Assembly: GCA_009783355.1 (NCBI GenBank)
Contig: WRHH01000001.1
Coordinates: forward strand, 124,001-188,000
Direction: 5' to 3'
Source of the DNA: Synergistaceae bacterium
GTDB taxonomy: Bacteria; Synergistota; Synergistia; Synergistales; Aminobacteriaceae
DNA: 64,000 nucleotides
Shown: positions 25,708 through 34,378 of the stretch, one piece after another
How positions within the stretch are numbered: position 1 is the first letter of the stretch
How the letters are laid out: the number at the start of each line of letters is the position of its first letter
Made by a program: the position numbers and the translations under genes
Notes under the pieces: generated by a model
What the model was told of the DNA's origin: nothing
Database searches by the model: none
Seen by the model: the letters and a program-made list of their open reading frames with translations, nothing else

Positions 25708-25766
25708 CGAATATATTCCCGCCACCCATTTACGGGTATTGGCAAGCCTGAACCTCTAAAGGGTCG
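25708..25766 (+). pseudogene. Remnant of a yoeB/txe toxin gene
   Basis: A ~57-base stretch encodes SRHPFTGIGKPEPLKG, the same core as the intact YoeB at 27152-27406, with about 85% matching bases. The rest of the gene is missing on both sides. It marks an earlier second copy of the RelB/YoeB module and lies just before the truncated DUF4143 gene. Confidence 0.7.
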
Positions 25767-25842
25767 TAACCGCTTGACCTTCGTCATTGTTTAGGTTAAT
25801 ATAATATCGAATGTTAAATTAACATAAAATAAAAGAACAGTT

Positions 25843-26586
25843 TTGCGCATACCTGAGATTTGGAAAATAATTCATCGCGGCTGCCTGCCCGAGCTCGCGT
25901 TGAACTCGGATTACGACTGGGCGGATTTTTATGCCGACTATATTAAGACCTACATTGAGCGCGATGTAAGAAGGCTCACGCAAGTCGCGGACGAGGATAG
26001 TTTCTATAAATTTATTACCGTCTGCGCGGCAATGTCCGGTCAATTATTAAACTTGGCCTCGCTTGCAAATGACGTTGGAATAAGCGTGCCGACCGCAAAA
26101 AGATGGCTGTCGGTATTAAAAACAAGCGGAATAATATATCTATTGAAGCCCTACAGCAACAACGCTATCAAGAGAGCGGTAAAAACACCGAAATTGCACT
26201 TTTTAGATATTGGCCTCGCTTCTTACCTGACTCGCTGGATGACAGCCGATAATCTGTGCATTGGGGCAAATAACGGCAGCTTTTTTGAGAGCTTTGTCAT
26301 TTCAGAGATACTAAAAAGCTATCGAAACGCGGGAAAAGAAGCGGATTTGTATTTTCTTCGGGATGGCAATAAAAAGGAAATAGACCTGATAATCCACGAA
26401 AACAACACGCTATACCCGGTTGAGATTAAAACAAAAGCTGAACCGGATGAAAAGGATATAAAAAATTTTAGTATGCTTGACGCCGTCAAAGGAGTCAATA
26501 TCGGCGAAGGCGGGATTATTTGCCTTGCTGGCGGCTTGTTGCAGTTAAATGAAAAAGACTATATTATTCCGCTATCAATGGTGTGA
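25843..26586 (+). pseudogene. 5'-truncated AAA_14/DUF4143 ATPase
   Basis: The 247-codon frame contains only the C-terminal half of an AAA_14-DUF4143 ATPase. It shows PEIWKIIHRGCLPEL, the SDYDWADFYADYIKTYIERDVRRL segment, a winged-helix region (GQLLNLASLANDVGISVPTAKRWLSVL) and the DUF4143 PD-(D/E)xK-like end (EIDLIIHENNTLYPVEIKTKAE). The Walker A/B ATPase part (about 170 residues) is absent and the frame opens with a TTG lacking a ribosome-binding site. Intact members are about 400 residues. I read it as a remnant cut at its 5' end by rearrangement next to the yoeB fragment. Confidence 0.8.
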
Positions 26587-26589
26587 TTA

Positions 26590-26812
26590 TTTACACGATG
26601 ACAAACTGGAGATAGGCATAGAAACCGTTGAAAAATACCGCGGTATGGGCTTCGCCCGCGCGGCGTGTATGGCGCTCATCGACTATTGTATTGAAAACGG
26701 CTTGGAGCCCGTGTGGTCCTGCCGACTGGAAAACACGCCCTCAACGAATTTGGCGAAATCTCTAGGGTTTTTTGAGACTATGCGTTTGCCGTATTACCAT
26801 ATACCGGTTTGA
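26590..26812 (+). pseudogene. 5'-truncated GNAT acetyltransferase
   Basis: The frame encodes only the C-terminal half of a GNAT N-acetyltransferase: LEIGIETVEKYRGMGFARAA (the acetyl-CoA-binding R/Q-x-x-G-x-G/A loop is RGMGFA), then YCIENGLEPVWSCRLENTPS and LAKSLGFFE. The N-terminal half is missing and the frame begins inside the end of the DUF4143 remnant. Its last ~130 bases recur at 27407-27540. Confidence 0.75.
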
Positions 26813-26829
26813 TTCGACATTCGTGCATA
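26695..26829 (+). repeat. Direct repeat copy 1 (3' end of GNAT remnant)
   Basis: These 135 bases match 27407-27540 in the same orientation at roughly 85% by eye, ending in CATTCGTGCATA. The second copy has a one-base deletion (CCGCCTGAAAACAC versus CCGACTGGAAAACAC) that breaks the frame. The two copies flank the RelB/YoeB module. Confidence 0.8.
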
Positions 26830-26862
26830 TTGCTTTAAATGCACGTAATATTATGATACAAT
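26822..26862 (+). promoter_or_regulatory. Operator and promoter of the RelB/YoeB module
   Basis: The inverted repeat CGTGCAT-N10-ATGCACG spans 26822-26845. It overlaps a possible -35 (TTTAAA, 26834-26839), 17 bases before the -10 TACAAT (26857-26862). Overlap of palindrome and promoter fits autorepression by a RelB-type antitoxin. Confidence 0.65.
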
Positions 26863-26892
26863 ATGAATCACAAGATCATGGAGGTGTTGGAA

Positions 26893-27159
26893 ATGGCTGA
26901 AACAATTAATGTAACAATCAGGCTTGATAGAGAAATAAAAGAACGGGCGGAAAGAATGTTTAACGATTTTGGCATGAACCTGTCCACAGCGATTAATATA
27001 TTTGCACGCCAAGCATTACGACAGGGAAAAATACCTTTCGAGATATATGATCCATTTTATAACGAAAAAAATCAGGCAGAATTAAGCCGTAGAATTGCTG
27101 ATGTTGAAGAGGGAAAAAACCTGACAGCTCACGAATTGATTGAGGCTGAAGATGAATAA
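26893..27159 (+). CDS. RelB/DinJ family antitoxin
   Basis: An 88-residue protein with an N-terminal ribbon-helix-helix fold (MAETINVTIRLDREIKERAERMFNDFGMNLSTAINIFARQ), the DinJ/RelB pattern. A toxin-binding C-terminal tail (AELSRRIADVEEGKNLTAHELIEAEDE) follows. The ATG at 26893 lies 6 bases after GGAGGTG. Its stop overlaps the toxin start (ATGAATAA). With YoeB it forms a type II module and probably represses itself at the palindrome upstream. Confidence 0.9.
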   Translation: MAETINVTIRLDREIKERAERMFNDFGMNLSTAINIFARQALRQGKIPFEIYDPFYNEKNQAELSRRIADVEEGKNLTAHELIEAEDE

Positions 27160-27406
27160 AGTATGGCATGACAAAGCTTGGGACGAATATATTGAATGGC
27201 AAAAAGAAGATAAAAAAATATTGAAACGCATTAATGACCTTCTAAAGGATATTTCCCGTCACCCATTTACAGGTATTGGAAAGCCTGAACCTTTAAAGGG
27301 CAACAAGCAGGGTTATTGGAGCAGACGCATTGATGAAACAAACCGTATAGTTTACAAAATTGAACGTGATCAAATGATCATTGTTCAATGCGGTGGTCAC
27401 TATTAA
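27152..27406 (+). CDS. yoeB: Txe/YoeB family mRNA-interferase toxin
   Basis: An 84-residue toxin of the YoeB family: KVWHDKAWDEYIEWQKEDKKILKRINDLLKDI, then HPFTGIGKPEPLKGN and GYWSRRIDETNRIVYKI, ending VQCGGHY. Glu in KPEPLK, Arg in SRRI and the C-terminal His-Tyr pair fit the known catalytic set (E46, R65, H83, Y84 of E. coli YoeB). YoeB cleaves mRNA at the ribosome. The gene overlaps its antitoxin by 8 bases and appears intact. Confidence 0.93.
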   Translation: MNKVWHDKAWDEYIEWQKEDKKILKRINDLLKDISRHPFTGIGKPEPLKGNKQGYWSRRIDETNRIVYKIERDQMIIVQCGGHY

Positions 27407-27540
27407 GAACGGTTTTGAGCCCGTGTGGTCCTGCCGCCTGAAAACACGCTCTCAACTAATTTGGCGAAATCTCTTGGATTCCGTGAGACTATGCGTTTGC
27501 CGTATTACCACATTTTGGCTTGATTAAACATTCGTGCATA
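27407..27540 (+). repeat. Direct repeat copy 2 (duplicated GNAT 3' end)
   Basis: A second, frame-shifted copy of 26695-26829. It begins at the base after the YoeB stop codon and ends CATTCGTGCATA, which includes the first half of the operator palindrome. No gene is encoded. Confidence 0.8.
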
Positions 27541-27547
27541 AAAAATA

Positions 27548-27739
27548 CTATTTCCGCCATGAGGCTCTGACTGCTTCGACATCCTTAATTGTCACAGCTT
27601 TCCATCCTTCAGCATCCTTTATAGGATGTTGTTCTTTTAAGTGCATGATAAATCTGTGTATATCACCGTTAAAGTCAGCTAAAATGGCTTCCCGATTATT
27701 ACGAACTTCGGCAACAATATGGTCATTCCAACAATCCAT
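27548..27739 (-). CDS. Small partner (putative antitoxin) of second PIN toxin
   Basis: A 63-residue protein: MDCWNDHIVAEVRNNREAIL, then DFNGDIHRFIMHLKEQ and a basic C-terminus. The pattern VRxxREA-x-ADFNxDIHRFI-xLKEQ resembles a small family encoded directly after PIN genes. It begins 3 bases after the PIN stop. It is unrelated in sequence to the partner at 24891-25094, though the gene order is the same. Its function as antitoxin is inferred. Confidence 0.6.
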   Translation of the reverse strand: MDCWNDHIVAEVRNNREAILADFNGDIHRFIMHLKEQHPIKDAEGWKAVTIKDVEAVRASWRK

Positions 27740-27742
27740 TAC

Positions 27743-28225
27743 TCATTCCTCCGTTCCAATTTCTAAAAGAGCATCAGGAGTCGTCATCTTCGGCGTCCAA
27801 ATCCCATTTGTATCGTTGTGTCTTTGAACGATTTGCATACTTTCAACACCAAGATGTTTACAATTCCAGCTCAACAATATATCGATTTTATAGATGCAAC
27901 ATATAGCTAAATGAAGAGCATCAACCTTACTTCGTGCCGGAATTGATAACAGATCCGTGTAGATATCAGCCAATGGTTCAATTTCATCAGTAATGCTTAG
28001 ACGTTTGATACCCGTTAAAAATGCCTTGCGTCGTTCAACGGCATCCTTGTCCCCTCTTTCGCACTCAAGTAAAACAAAGTCGGAGATGTATAAATCATAT
28101 TTATGCTGTTCAAACTCAAAGAAACGAATTGTCGCAGCCTGCCGCCCGGCAATTATAGTATCAAATGATGTTCTGGCAATAGCATAACTTGGTATGGTAG
28201 TTTCTACATAAACGCTTTGCTTCAT
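27743..28225 (-). CDS. PIN-domain protein (VapC-like toxin)
   Basis: A 160-residue PIN-like protein: MKQSVYVETTIPSYAIAR, with Glu in VETTIPSY as the first acidic residue of this branch. LLECERGDKDAVERR provides a second Glu, SKVDALHLAICCIYKID the conserved DAxHLA Asp, and ILLSWNCKHLG the final motif, where Asn replaces the usual Asp. The layout and length fit the PIN branch with small downstream partners. The ATG at 28225 follows AAAGGATA. It is the third module of the 24891-28225 island. Confidence 0.8.
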   Translation of the reverse strand: MKQSVYVETTIPSYAIARTSFDTIIAGRQAATIRFFEFEQHKYDLYISDFVLLECERGDKDAVERRKAFLTGIKRLSITDEIEPLADIYTDLLSIPARSKVDALHLAICCIYKIDILLSWNCKHLGVESMQIVQRHNDTNGIWTPKMTTPDALLEIGTEE

Positions 28226-28306
28226 TGTTGATATCCTTTCTCAGTATACTGTGTATATGCTTCCACAACGCAGTAGTTGTTTGTTTAGCAATCTCCAAGA
28301 ACAAAC

Positions 28307-29533
28307 TTAGTCTGCCCTCAATGCGTCTATCGGTCTTAATAGCGAGGCTTTCCATGCGGGGTAAAAGCCGAAGAATACTCCCACGAAACCTGAAAAACCT
28401 GCCGACAGGATTATTGAGAAAACTGATACTTCGGTTTGCCAGCCTATAAATTTTGTTATCGCTTCCGACACTCCGAATCCGAGAAGGATTCCGATAGCGC
28501 CTCCCAATAAGGACAAAATCATCGCTTCAAGAAGGAATTGAAATCTTATGTCCCCTCTTCTCGCGCCAATAGCCATCCTTATTCCAATCTCGCGCGTCCT
28601 TTCCGTAACGGAAACGAGCATTATGTTCATTATTCCTATTCCGCCAACGAGAAGCGATACCGACGCCACAGCGCCGAGGAGCAATGACATGACGTTCGAC
28701 GACTCTCTTGCTGACTCCATCATCTGGGCAAGGTTTCTTATGGAGAAATCGTCCTCCCGCCCGGGGGTGGATTCCCTTCTCTGGCGCATCAACGCTGTCA
28801 CCTCGTTCATTGCGGATTGCACGGAATCGGCGTTAATTGCCTGAATGCTAACGTTTCTGACCTGGCCTGAAGTCTGGCTGCGAACGAGCCTTCTCATTGC
28901 GGTAGTTATAGGCACCATTATCACGTCGTCCTGATCGTTGCCGAATTGCGCTCCTTTCGGGGCAAGCACTCCTATCACCTCAAAAGGCACCTTGCTTATT
29001 CTTATACTCTGGCCTACCGCCTCGGCTTCATTTCCTTCTCCTACAAGGCTTTTAGCGACGGTAGAGCCTAAAACGCATACTTTAGTTGCTCCCCTCACAT
29101 CCGATTCTCCAAAAAAGCTGCCTTCAGCAATGTTCCATACATTTACCGAAAAAGCTCCTGTTGTGACGCCCTGAGTCTGGGTCGCCCAGTTTTGATTGCC
29201 AAGCACTACCTGAGTTCCTGAGCTCACCATTGGCGACACTTCAAGCACTGATGGACATTCGCTTTTGATTGCAAGGGCGTCCGCGTAAGTTATCGGAGTA
29301 CCGCTTCCCGAACCCAGCTGAATTCCGCCCTGCCTGTTTGAACCCGGCATGAGCATGACGATATTGCTGCCCATTCCGGACATTATCGATTCCATTTGAC
29401 GGCTTGCGCCAGTGCCCACTGCTACCATTGTTATGACTGCCGCGACCCCTATGAGAACTCCAAGCATCGTCAGCATCGAACGCGATTTATTGGCTAACAG
29501 CGAGAGTATTGCAGTTTTAAAAGTTTCATACAT
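28307..29533 (-). CDS. MacB/FtsX-type ABC transporter permease
   Basis: A 408-residue permease. The N-terminal helix follows the MacB pattern (SLLANKSRSMLTMLGVLIGVAAVITMVAVGTGA). A periplasmic MacB_PCD domain fills residues ~40-270. Three C-terminal helices form the FtsX core (GIMNIMLVSVTERTREIGIRMAIGARRGDIRFQFLLEAMILS). It ends ASLLRPIDALRAD, the family hallmark. It is the membrane part of a tripartite-style exporter with the ATPase and MacA-like adaptor just upstream. Unlike E. coli MacB, ATPase and permease are separate genes. Confidence 0.93.
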   Translation of the reverse strand: MYETFKTAILSLLANKSRSMLTMLGVLIGVAAVITMVAVGTGASRQMESIMSGMGSNIVMLMPGSNRQGGIQLGSGSGTPITYADALAIKSECPSVLEVSPMVSSGTQVVLGNQNWATQTQGVTTGAFSVNVWNIAEGSFFGESDVRGATKVCVLGSTVAKSLVGEGNEAEAVGQSIRISKVPFEVIGVLAPKGAQFGNDQDDVIMVPITTAMRRLVRSQTSGQVRNVSIQAINADSVQSAMNEVTALMRQRRESTPGREDDFSIRNLAQMMESARESSNVMSLLLGAVASVSLLVGGIGIMNIMLVSVTERTREIGIRMAIGARRGDIRFQFLLEAMILSLLGGAIGILLGFGVSEAITKFIGWQTEVSVFSIILSAGFSGFVGVFFGFYPAWKASLLRPIDALRAD

Positions 29534-29538
29534 TATTC

Positions 29539-30249
29539 TTAGCCTTTCCTTTCGTCGGATTCCAATTTTCCATCACGAAAATGCAGCACTCGTTTAGTGT
29601 ATTCCGCTATGTCGGGTTCGTGCGTGACGATTATCACGGTTTTTCCTTCGTTGTTAAGCTCCGTCAACAGGTTCATTATTTCGTAGCTCGTTTTGGTGTC
29701 AAGATTTCCGGTCGGCTCATCGGCCAGAATTATCGGCGCGTTGCCGACGAGCGCGCGCGCTATCGCAACCCTTTGCTGCTGCCCTCCGCTCATCTGGTTC
29801 GGCCGGTGTTTCGCCCTGTTGGCAAGCCCGACGCGCTCAAGCGAATGAAACGCCCGCTCCCTTCTCTCTTTTGCCGGGACTCCCGCGTATACGAGAGGGA
29901 GTTCCACATTTTCAACCGCGTTATAACGCGGAAGAAGGTTAAACCCCTGAAAAACAAAGCCGAGCGCTCGATTGCGCAGGTCGGCTAAAGAATCGTTCGA
30001 CATTTTTGAGACGTCCTTGCCGTCGAGCTTATAAACGCCGCTCGTTGGCGAGTCCAAGCAGCCCAGCATGTTCATGGTCGTTGATTTTCCTGAGCCTGAG
30101 GGTCCCATTATCGCAACGGATTCTCCTTTGTTAATTGTAAAATTAACGTCATTTAAGGCGTGAAGCTCAACTACGTCAGACTCAACGCCGGAGTAGTATA
30201 TTTTCGTCAGCCCAATGACCTCTATTATTTCCCTGCCTGTTTGCTCCAT
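29539..30249 (-). CDS. MacB/LolD-type ABC transporter ATP-binding protein
   Basis: A 236-residue ABC ATPase. Walker A is GPSGSGKST (49-57), the Q-loop [11 protein letters not shown], the signature MSGGQQQR, Walker [13 protein letters not shown] and the H-loop VTHEPD. The Q-loop and signature match the LolD/MacB branch. It overlaps the adaptor gene by 25 bases and has its own AGGAGG 10 bases before the ATG at 30249. It powers the permease downstream for export of a peptide, antibiotic or lipid-linked compound; the substrate is not visible. Confidence 0.94.
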   Translation of the reverse strand: MEQTGREIIEVIGLTKIYYSGVESDVVELHALNDVNFTINKGESVAIMGPSGSGKSTTMNMLGCLDSPTSGVYKLDGKDVSKMSNDSLADLRNRALGFVFQGFNLLPRYNAVENVELPLVYAGVPAKERRERAFHSLERVGLANRAKHRPNQMSGGQQQRVAIARALVGNAPIILADEPTGNLDTKTSYEIMNLLTELNNEGKTVIIVTHEPDIAEYTKRVLHFRDGKLESDERKG

Positions 30250-31448
30250 GATATCGCGACCTCCTGTCCTTCTTTAATATCTGGGGAGGCGAAAGTTATT
30301 TCAACAAATCCGCTTTCAGTAATACCTTGTCTCACTTCAATTCTTTCGCCTAACTGACCGTCTTTGACCGTCCAAATATACGATGTAGGCCCCTGACCTT
30401 GCCCCTGCCTCGCGCGCTGAGCTTGTCCGCTGACGGGGCGGCGCATTGCAGGCATGAATGGTGATGCTGCCGCTGCCGGCTGCTCCTTTGGCTTGGCAAA
30501 ATCCGGAGGAGAAAATCTCACAGCCGCTGTCGGAACTTTTAACACGTCCTTTTTGCTTTCCGTTATTATCGAAACGTTGGCAGTCATTCCCGGCTTGAGC
30601 TTCATATCAGGGTTAGCAACGTCAAGCACCACCGTATAAGTGACGACGTTTTGCACTATTTGAGGGGCAAGCCTTACTTGAACCACTTTTCCCCTGAATC
30701 TCGTCTGCGGCCATGCGTCAACTGTAAATATAACTCCCTGTCCTTCATTAATTTTTCCTATATCGGCCTCGTCAACGTTTGTCAGAACCCGCATCTGAGT
30801 TAAGTCTCTCGCTATGGTGAACAATGTGGGCGCCTGTAAGCTTGCCGCCACTGTCTGCCCTACGTCCACCTGCCTGTTTATTACAACGCCGTCCACAGGC
30901 GAGTGAATCTGAGAGTAATTGAGGTTAGTTTCAGCTATTTTATGTGTCGCTTCCGCCTGAACTACGCCTGCTTCAGCGCCTGACAGCCCCGCTTTCGCTA
31001 TTTGCAGCTGCGTTTGGCTTGAATCAAGTTCAGTCTTCGCCAACGCATTTTTTCCGACGAGCTCTTTATTTCTGTTGTATACGCGCTCGGCGTCGGACAA
31101 AGTAGCCTTCGCTTTTGCAACGTTTGCATTTGCCACGGCGACATTTGCTTTAGCTGAAGATACCTGAGCTTCAAGCATGTCCGTATCGAGCTGCGCTATG
31201 AGCTGTCCTTTTGTGACATTGGAATTATAGTCGGCATAGAGCGCTTTTATTGTGCCTGATACCTGAGTTCCCACTTCGACCGTCTCAACAGCGCTGACGT
31301 TCCCCGTTGCGCTTACGGTGGCTGTAATGTCGCCTGAGACAATCGGCTGGGTTTTGTACTCATATGATTCCACAATATTTTCGTTGTATTTATCCCAGCC
31401 GTACCACGCGGCTGCTCCCAAGATAATAATAACTAAAAATTTTTTCAT
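30225..31448 (-). CDS. MacA-like periplasmic adaptor (membrane fusion protein)
   Basis: A 407-residue adaptor with an N-terminal membrane anchor (KKFLVIIILGAAAWYGW). The barrel-sandwich half-motifs are VGTQVSGTIKALYADYNSNV and INSPVDGVV-like IHSPVDGVVINRQVDVGQTV, with a long coiled-coil hairpin between them (~95-170). The β-barrel domain (FTIARDLTQMRVLTNVDEADIGKI) follows. A Pro/Ala/Gln-rich insert (residues ~320-350) interrupts the C-terminal domain. It would bridge the permease to an outer-membrane TolC-type channel, none of which is encoded here. It is first in the three-gene operon. Confidence 0.93.
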   Translation of the reverse strand: MKKFLVIIILGAAAWYGWDKYNENIVESYEYKTQPIVSGDITATVSATGNVSAVETVEVGTQVSGTIKALYADYNSNVTKGQLIAQLDTDMLEAQVSSAKANVAVANANVAKAKATLSDAERVYNRNKELVGKNALAKTELDSSQTQLQIAKAGLSGAEAGVVQAEATHKIAETNLNYSQIHSPVDGVVINRQVDVGQTVAASLQAPTLFTIARDLTQMRVLTNVDEADIGKINEGQGVIFTVDAWPQTRFRGKVVQVRLAPQIVQNVVTYTVVLDVANPDMKLKPGMTANVSIITESKKDVLKVPTAAVRFSPPDFAKPKEQPAAAASPFMPAMRRPVSGQAQRARQGQGQGPTSYIWTVKDGQLGERIEVRQGITESGFVEITFASPDIKEGQEVAISWSKQAGK

Positions 31449-31610
31449 TATAAGTTACCCCTCCTGATGTTGGATTCGCGATAAGTATAACGTAAAAAAA
31501 TGGATTTGATGTGAATTGTATAAAAAACAGTGTGGAGTGTGGAGTTAAAAGATAAAGACAAAAGAAATATAGGAATTATGGATGTTTGGATAACGTAAGA
31601 GGTTTTACAG

Positions 31611-31636
31611 GTAGGGCGCGATGTCCACATCGCGCC
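31611..31636 (+). repeat. REP-like palindrome upstream of macA-like operon
   Basis: GTAG followed by GGCGCGATG-TCCA-CATCGCGCC, a 9-bp perfect stem. It has the same GTAG foot as the other palindromes but a different stem. It lies in the gap after the C69 gene ending at 31684. Confidence 0.8.
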
Positions 31637-31683
31637 CCAACATTGCTTAATTGTTGCGTTTTTCTTGTGTATTGAATATTGTC

Positions 31684-34116
31684 TTATTTGCTTTTCTTTC
31701 TTGCAAATATTAACATGCCGAAAAGCCCAAGCGCTGCATAGCCCAATCCCGCGTCGCATCCGTCGCCGTCGCCCGAGAAATTATGTGTTGATGTGGGAGT
31801 CGCAAGCCAAATTGAGCCGTTAATATCGCCATCGGCGTTGCCGTCAAAGACTACCAGCTTGTCGTTGTACACGCCTGAATTCTCTTCTCCATCAGCAAGA
31901 ATGTACTCAATTGTCACAATCGCGCCATCGGTGGTAAGCGTCAGCGTGGCGATTCCTTTAGTCAGCGCGTCGGTGAACGAAATAAGCGCGCCCGAAGGGC
32001 CAACCAGCTTCAACGTTTCGCCGCCCAAGGACATGACGAACGCCAGGTTCTTCTTTAGATTGTTTAACCCGCCGAATGCTGATATGAGGCTGTTATTAAG
32101 CTCCACTTCATAGATAAGCTTGGCGGCTGTTTGATTCGCAGCTACCTGTTCGGGCTTCAGTGCGATGTCCACATCGGCGCCTGGAAGGTCGAACTTATAT
32201 CCAGAGACATGAGGAGCAACGCTGGCTTCGACGGGAGTAACTTTAACATTTCCGTCGTCTCGCGTCAGCAAGAGTCCGCCGAATGCTTCCTGAACTGCTT
32301 TCTTATCATCGTCTGTCGGGTTTACGAGAGCTGAGTCGTTGACTGTCGGTTCAAGCAGTTCCGCAGGGATCTTGAACAGTGTGTTCGGAGCAGTGGCAAT
32401 GTGCGCTATGAGAGCGTCCTGAATTTTTATCGCCGCGCGCCACATCCTGTCGGATACCGCTATCGTGTAGTCGGTAGCGAACTTGGCGGACGCTGCGGGG
32501 CTCACTTCTTTGTGCAGCCGGATGATTTCCGCTTCGATGACATTCTGCTGATCCTCGTAGAGCTTAAGCTCGTAGTCGCGCCAGAATGCCTTTATAGGCG
32601 CGGCGTAATTAACCCTGTCGCCGCGCGCGAGGTAACCGAGGTGGGCGAAAATCATGAAACCGCTCCTTTGGTCGTAGTACGGAACGTTAGTGGGATTGCC
32701 AAGACCTGAAGTGGGCGTGTTGGCTTCTGTGATGTCAAACTTGTGAATAGGGTGAGTGTCCGTTATGTTGCCGTAGAACGGAAGGCTTACCCCTGTCTCA
32801 AGAGGCCCCATGCCGATGAAAAACCGCGAGCCTATTTCTGGTGGAAATTCCGTACCCGTCTCGAAGACGTGGGTCATTCGATGCGTTGTATGCCCAACCG
32901 GGCGCACCGTCGCTGCTGTGGGGTAGGGGCTGCCAGGAGGCGACACGATCGTTCCGGTATAGGAGGAAGCGCCTGATCCCTCAAGCACCTCAACACCTGT
33001 CGCGCTTGTGTACTGCGGGAGGTACGTCACGTCGAACGGAGTGCCGGCGTATCTGTCGCGCTGGAACCAGGTGACATCCATCGCAGATATCTTTCTGTCC
33101 GGCTTTATGTAAGTGGGATAGCTCATGCCCATGTCGCTGGATGTGGCGCTAGTCCCGCCTCCTCCGTAATAATCCTCCGTAGTCAGCAATTTAATTTTGC
33201 TGCCCTGCGAGGGTGCGAACATGGTAAAGCCGCGCCAAACGCGGTACGTATTGCCTGCGCCGTTCAGGTCAGGGCCGTAGCTGAGCGCGATGTTGACCCT
33301 TTTAACGCCTTTATCGTCGGACTGGAATCTGGCGAAGCCATTGTCTATAGCGTACTGCTCCGGGTCAAAGTTGCTTCTGAAATTTGCGGTATCGGATTTA
33401 TCGAAAAACTGAGTACGCATGACATTGGCAATAACGCCGAAACTGTCGTCGGGGACGCGGGTCGCGACATAGTGATGCCTGCCGACCGGGTCGATTATCC
33501 ACGCTTCGTTTTGGTCGGCTATCTGGGTGATTTCAGCTGCCATGCCTTGACCTGACGCCAGTATCTTCTCGACGACTGCCAGTGCTTCCTGGCAGTTGGC
33601 GGCTTCAGCGAGCAGCACCTTAGCCATCGCGGGTTCCGTCCATAAAGCATTGCCGGTAGTCATACCGATGCCGCTTCTGATGCCGGTCGTGTTGGTGCCC
33701 GATACCGCAAGCCCTTTTTCGTTGACTCCCGCCGAATCGTGAGTGAAATGGTATCCGTCCTCCCAGTGCGGAAGCGCGTCCTTCGAGGTAGCTTCAGAAC
33801 CTAAAGAACCGTCGTTAATCGCGCGCCGCGTCGTGTTCGGAACTGCGGTGTACTTGTAGCTGGGGTGCGTGAACGTAAATTTGAAACCGTTAGCCGTGAG
33901 CGTATGTTCGCCAGCGCTGTAGAAACCGGCTGGAACCACTATGAACTTTCTGGATTGAGTTACTCCCGAGTCCGCGGTGCGCGAGATCATCGGGCGGCCT
34001 GTAGCGGACGCGTTCTTGCCGACGATCATGGAAGAGCACGCCCAGGAAGTTACGGGAGAAAGCAGGTAAAACGCGAGAATTGCTAATGCGAGAATTCTTC
34101 TTTTTGACAAATACAT
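31684..34116 (-). CDS. Secreted C69 dipeptidase (Ntn-hydrolase), copy 1
   Basis: An 810-residue secreted dipeptidase of peptidase family C69. The signal peptide (KRRILALAILAFYLLSPVTSWA) ends directly before Cys27 in CSSMIVGKNASATGRPMISRTAD, the N-terminal nucleophile motif of this Ntn-hydrolase family. C69 core blocks follow (VNEKGLAVSGTNTTG, MAKVLLAEAANCQEAL, DQNEAWIIDPVGRHHYVATRVPDDSF). A second C-terminal domain (~650-780) is shared only with the next two genes, and the end is a Synergist-CTERM signal (GDGCDAGLGYAALGLFGMLIFARKKSK pattern). AGAAGG lies 7 bases before the ATG. It likely cleaves dipeptides outside the cytoplasmic membrane. Confidence 0.88.
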   Translation of the reverse strand: MYLSKRRILALAILAFYLLSPVTSWACSSMIVGKNASATGRPMISRTADSGVTQSRKFIVVPAGFYSAGEHTLTANGFKFTFTHPSYKYTAVPNTTRRAINDGSLGSEATSKDALPHWEDGYHFTHDSAGVNEKGLAVSGTNTTGIRSGIGMTTGNALWTEPAMAKVLLAEAANCQEALAVVEKILASGQGMAAEITQIADQNEAWIIDPVGRHHYVATRVPDDSFGVIANVMRTQFFDKSDTANFRSNFDPEQYAIDNGFARFQSDDKGVKRVNIALSYGPDLNGAGNTYRVWRGFTMFAPSQGSKIKLLTTEDYYGGGGTSATSSDMGMSYPTYIKPDRKISAMDVTWFQRDRYAGTPFDVTYLPQYTSATGVEVLEGSGASSYTGTIVSPPGSPYPTAATVRPVGHTTHRMTHVFETGTEFPPEIGSRFFIGMGPLETGVSLPFYGNITDTHPIHKFDITEANTPTSGLGNPTNVPYYDQRSGFMIFAHLGYLARGDRVNYAAPIKAFWRDYELKLYEDQQNVIEAEIIRLHKEVSPAASAKFATDYTIAVSDRMWRAAIKIQDALIAHIATAPNTLFKIPAELLEPTVNDSALVNPTDDDKKAVQEAFGGLLLTRDDGNVKVTPVEASVAPHVSGYKFDLPGADVDIALKPEQVAANQTAAKLIYEVELNNSLISAFGGLNNLKKNLAFVMSLGGETLKLVGPSGALISFTDALTKGIATLTLTTDGAIVTIEYILADGEENSGVYNDKLVVFDGNADGDINGSIWLATPTSTHNFSGDGDGCDAGLGYAALGLFGMLIFARKKSK

Positions 34117-34141
34117 GATATAACCTTCTTTCGTAATGTTT

Positions 34142-34235
34142 TTGGCGCGGGCGGCAGGATGCCGCCACTACAAAGATATTTGTTGCATTTTCAAAGTTTT
34201 TTACTAAGGCGCGATAAATCGAGCCCCTACAATTG
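34142..34235 (-). repeat. REP-like palindromes between C69 copies 1 and 2
   Basis: Two degenerate units: GGCGGCA-GGA-TGCCGCC followed by ACTAC (about 34145-34171) and GGCGCGAT...ATCGAGCC followed by CCTAC (about 34197-34222). Both are followed by ACAA and have the CTAC foot. The rest of the gap up to 34378 is low-complexity words including TAATCCC heptamers. Confidence 0.65.
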
Positions 34236-34378
34236 TCTTTGTTTTTCAATTCGGAATTCCGAATTGATTTCACTATCGCTGTCCGGAAAACTGATGTTAG
34301 GTTTTAGGGATTAACGTATAGAAAAACAAAAAACTCCTGTCTTTGTCTTTCTAATCCCTAATCCCTAGTCCATAATCC

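Noticed and set aside
26549-26812. A functional small acetyltransferase gene starting at 26549
   Set aside because: The first residues lie in the end of the DUF4143 frame and the N-terminal half of the GNAT fold is missing, so it is treated as a remnant.
31448-31759. A 103-residue minus-strand frame between the C69 gene and the MacA-like gene
   Set aside because: It runs through a REP palindrome and low-complexity words, overlaps the C69 end in another frame, and has no recognisable features.
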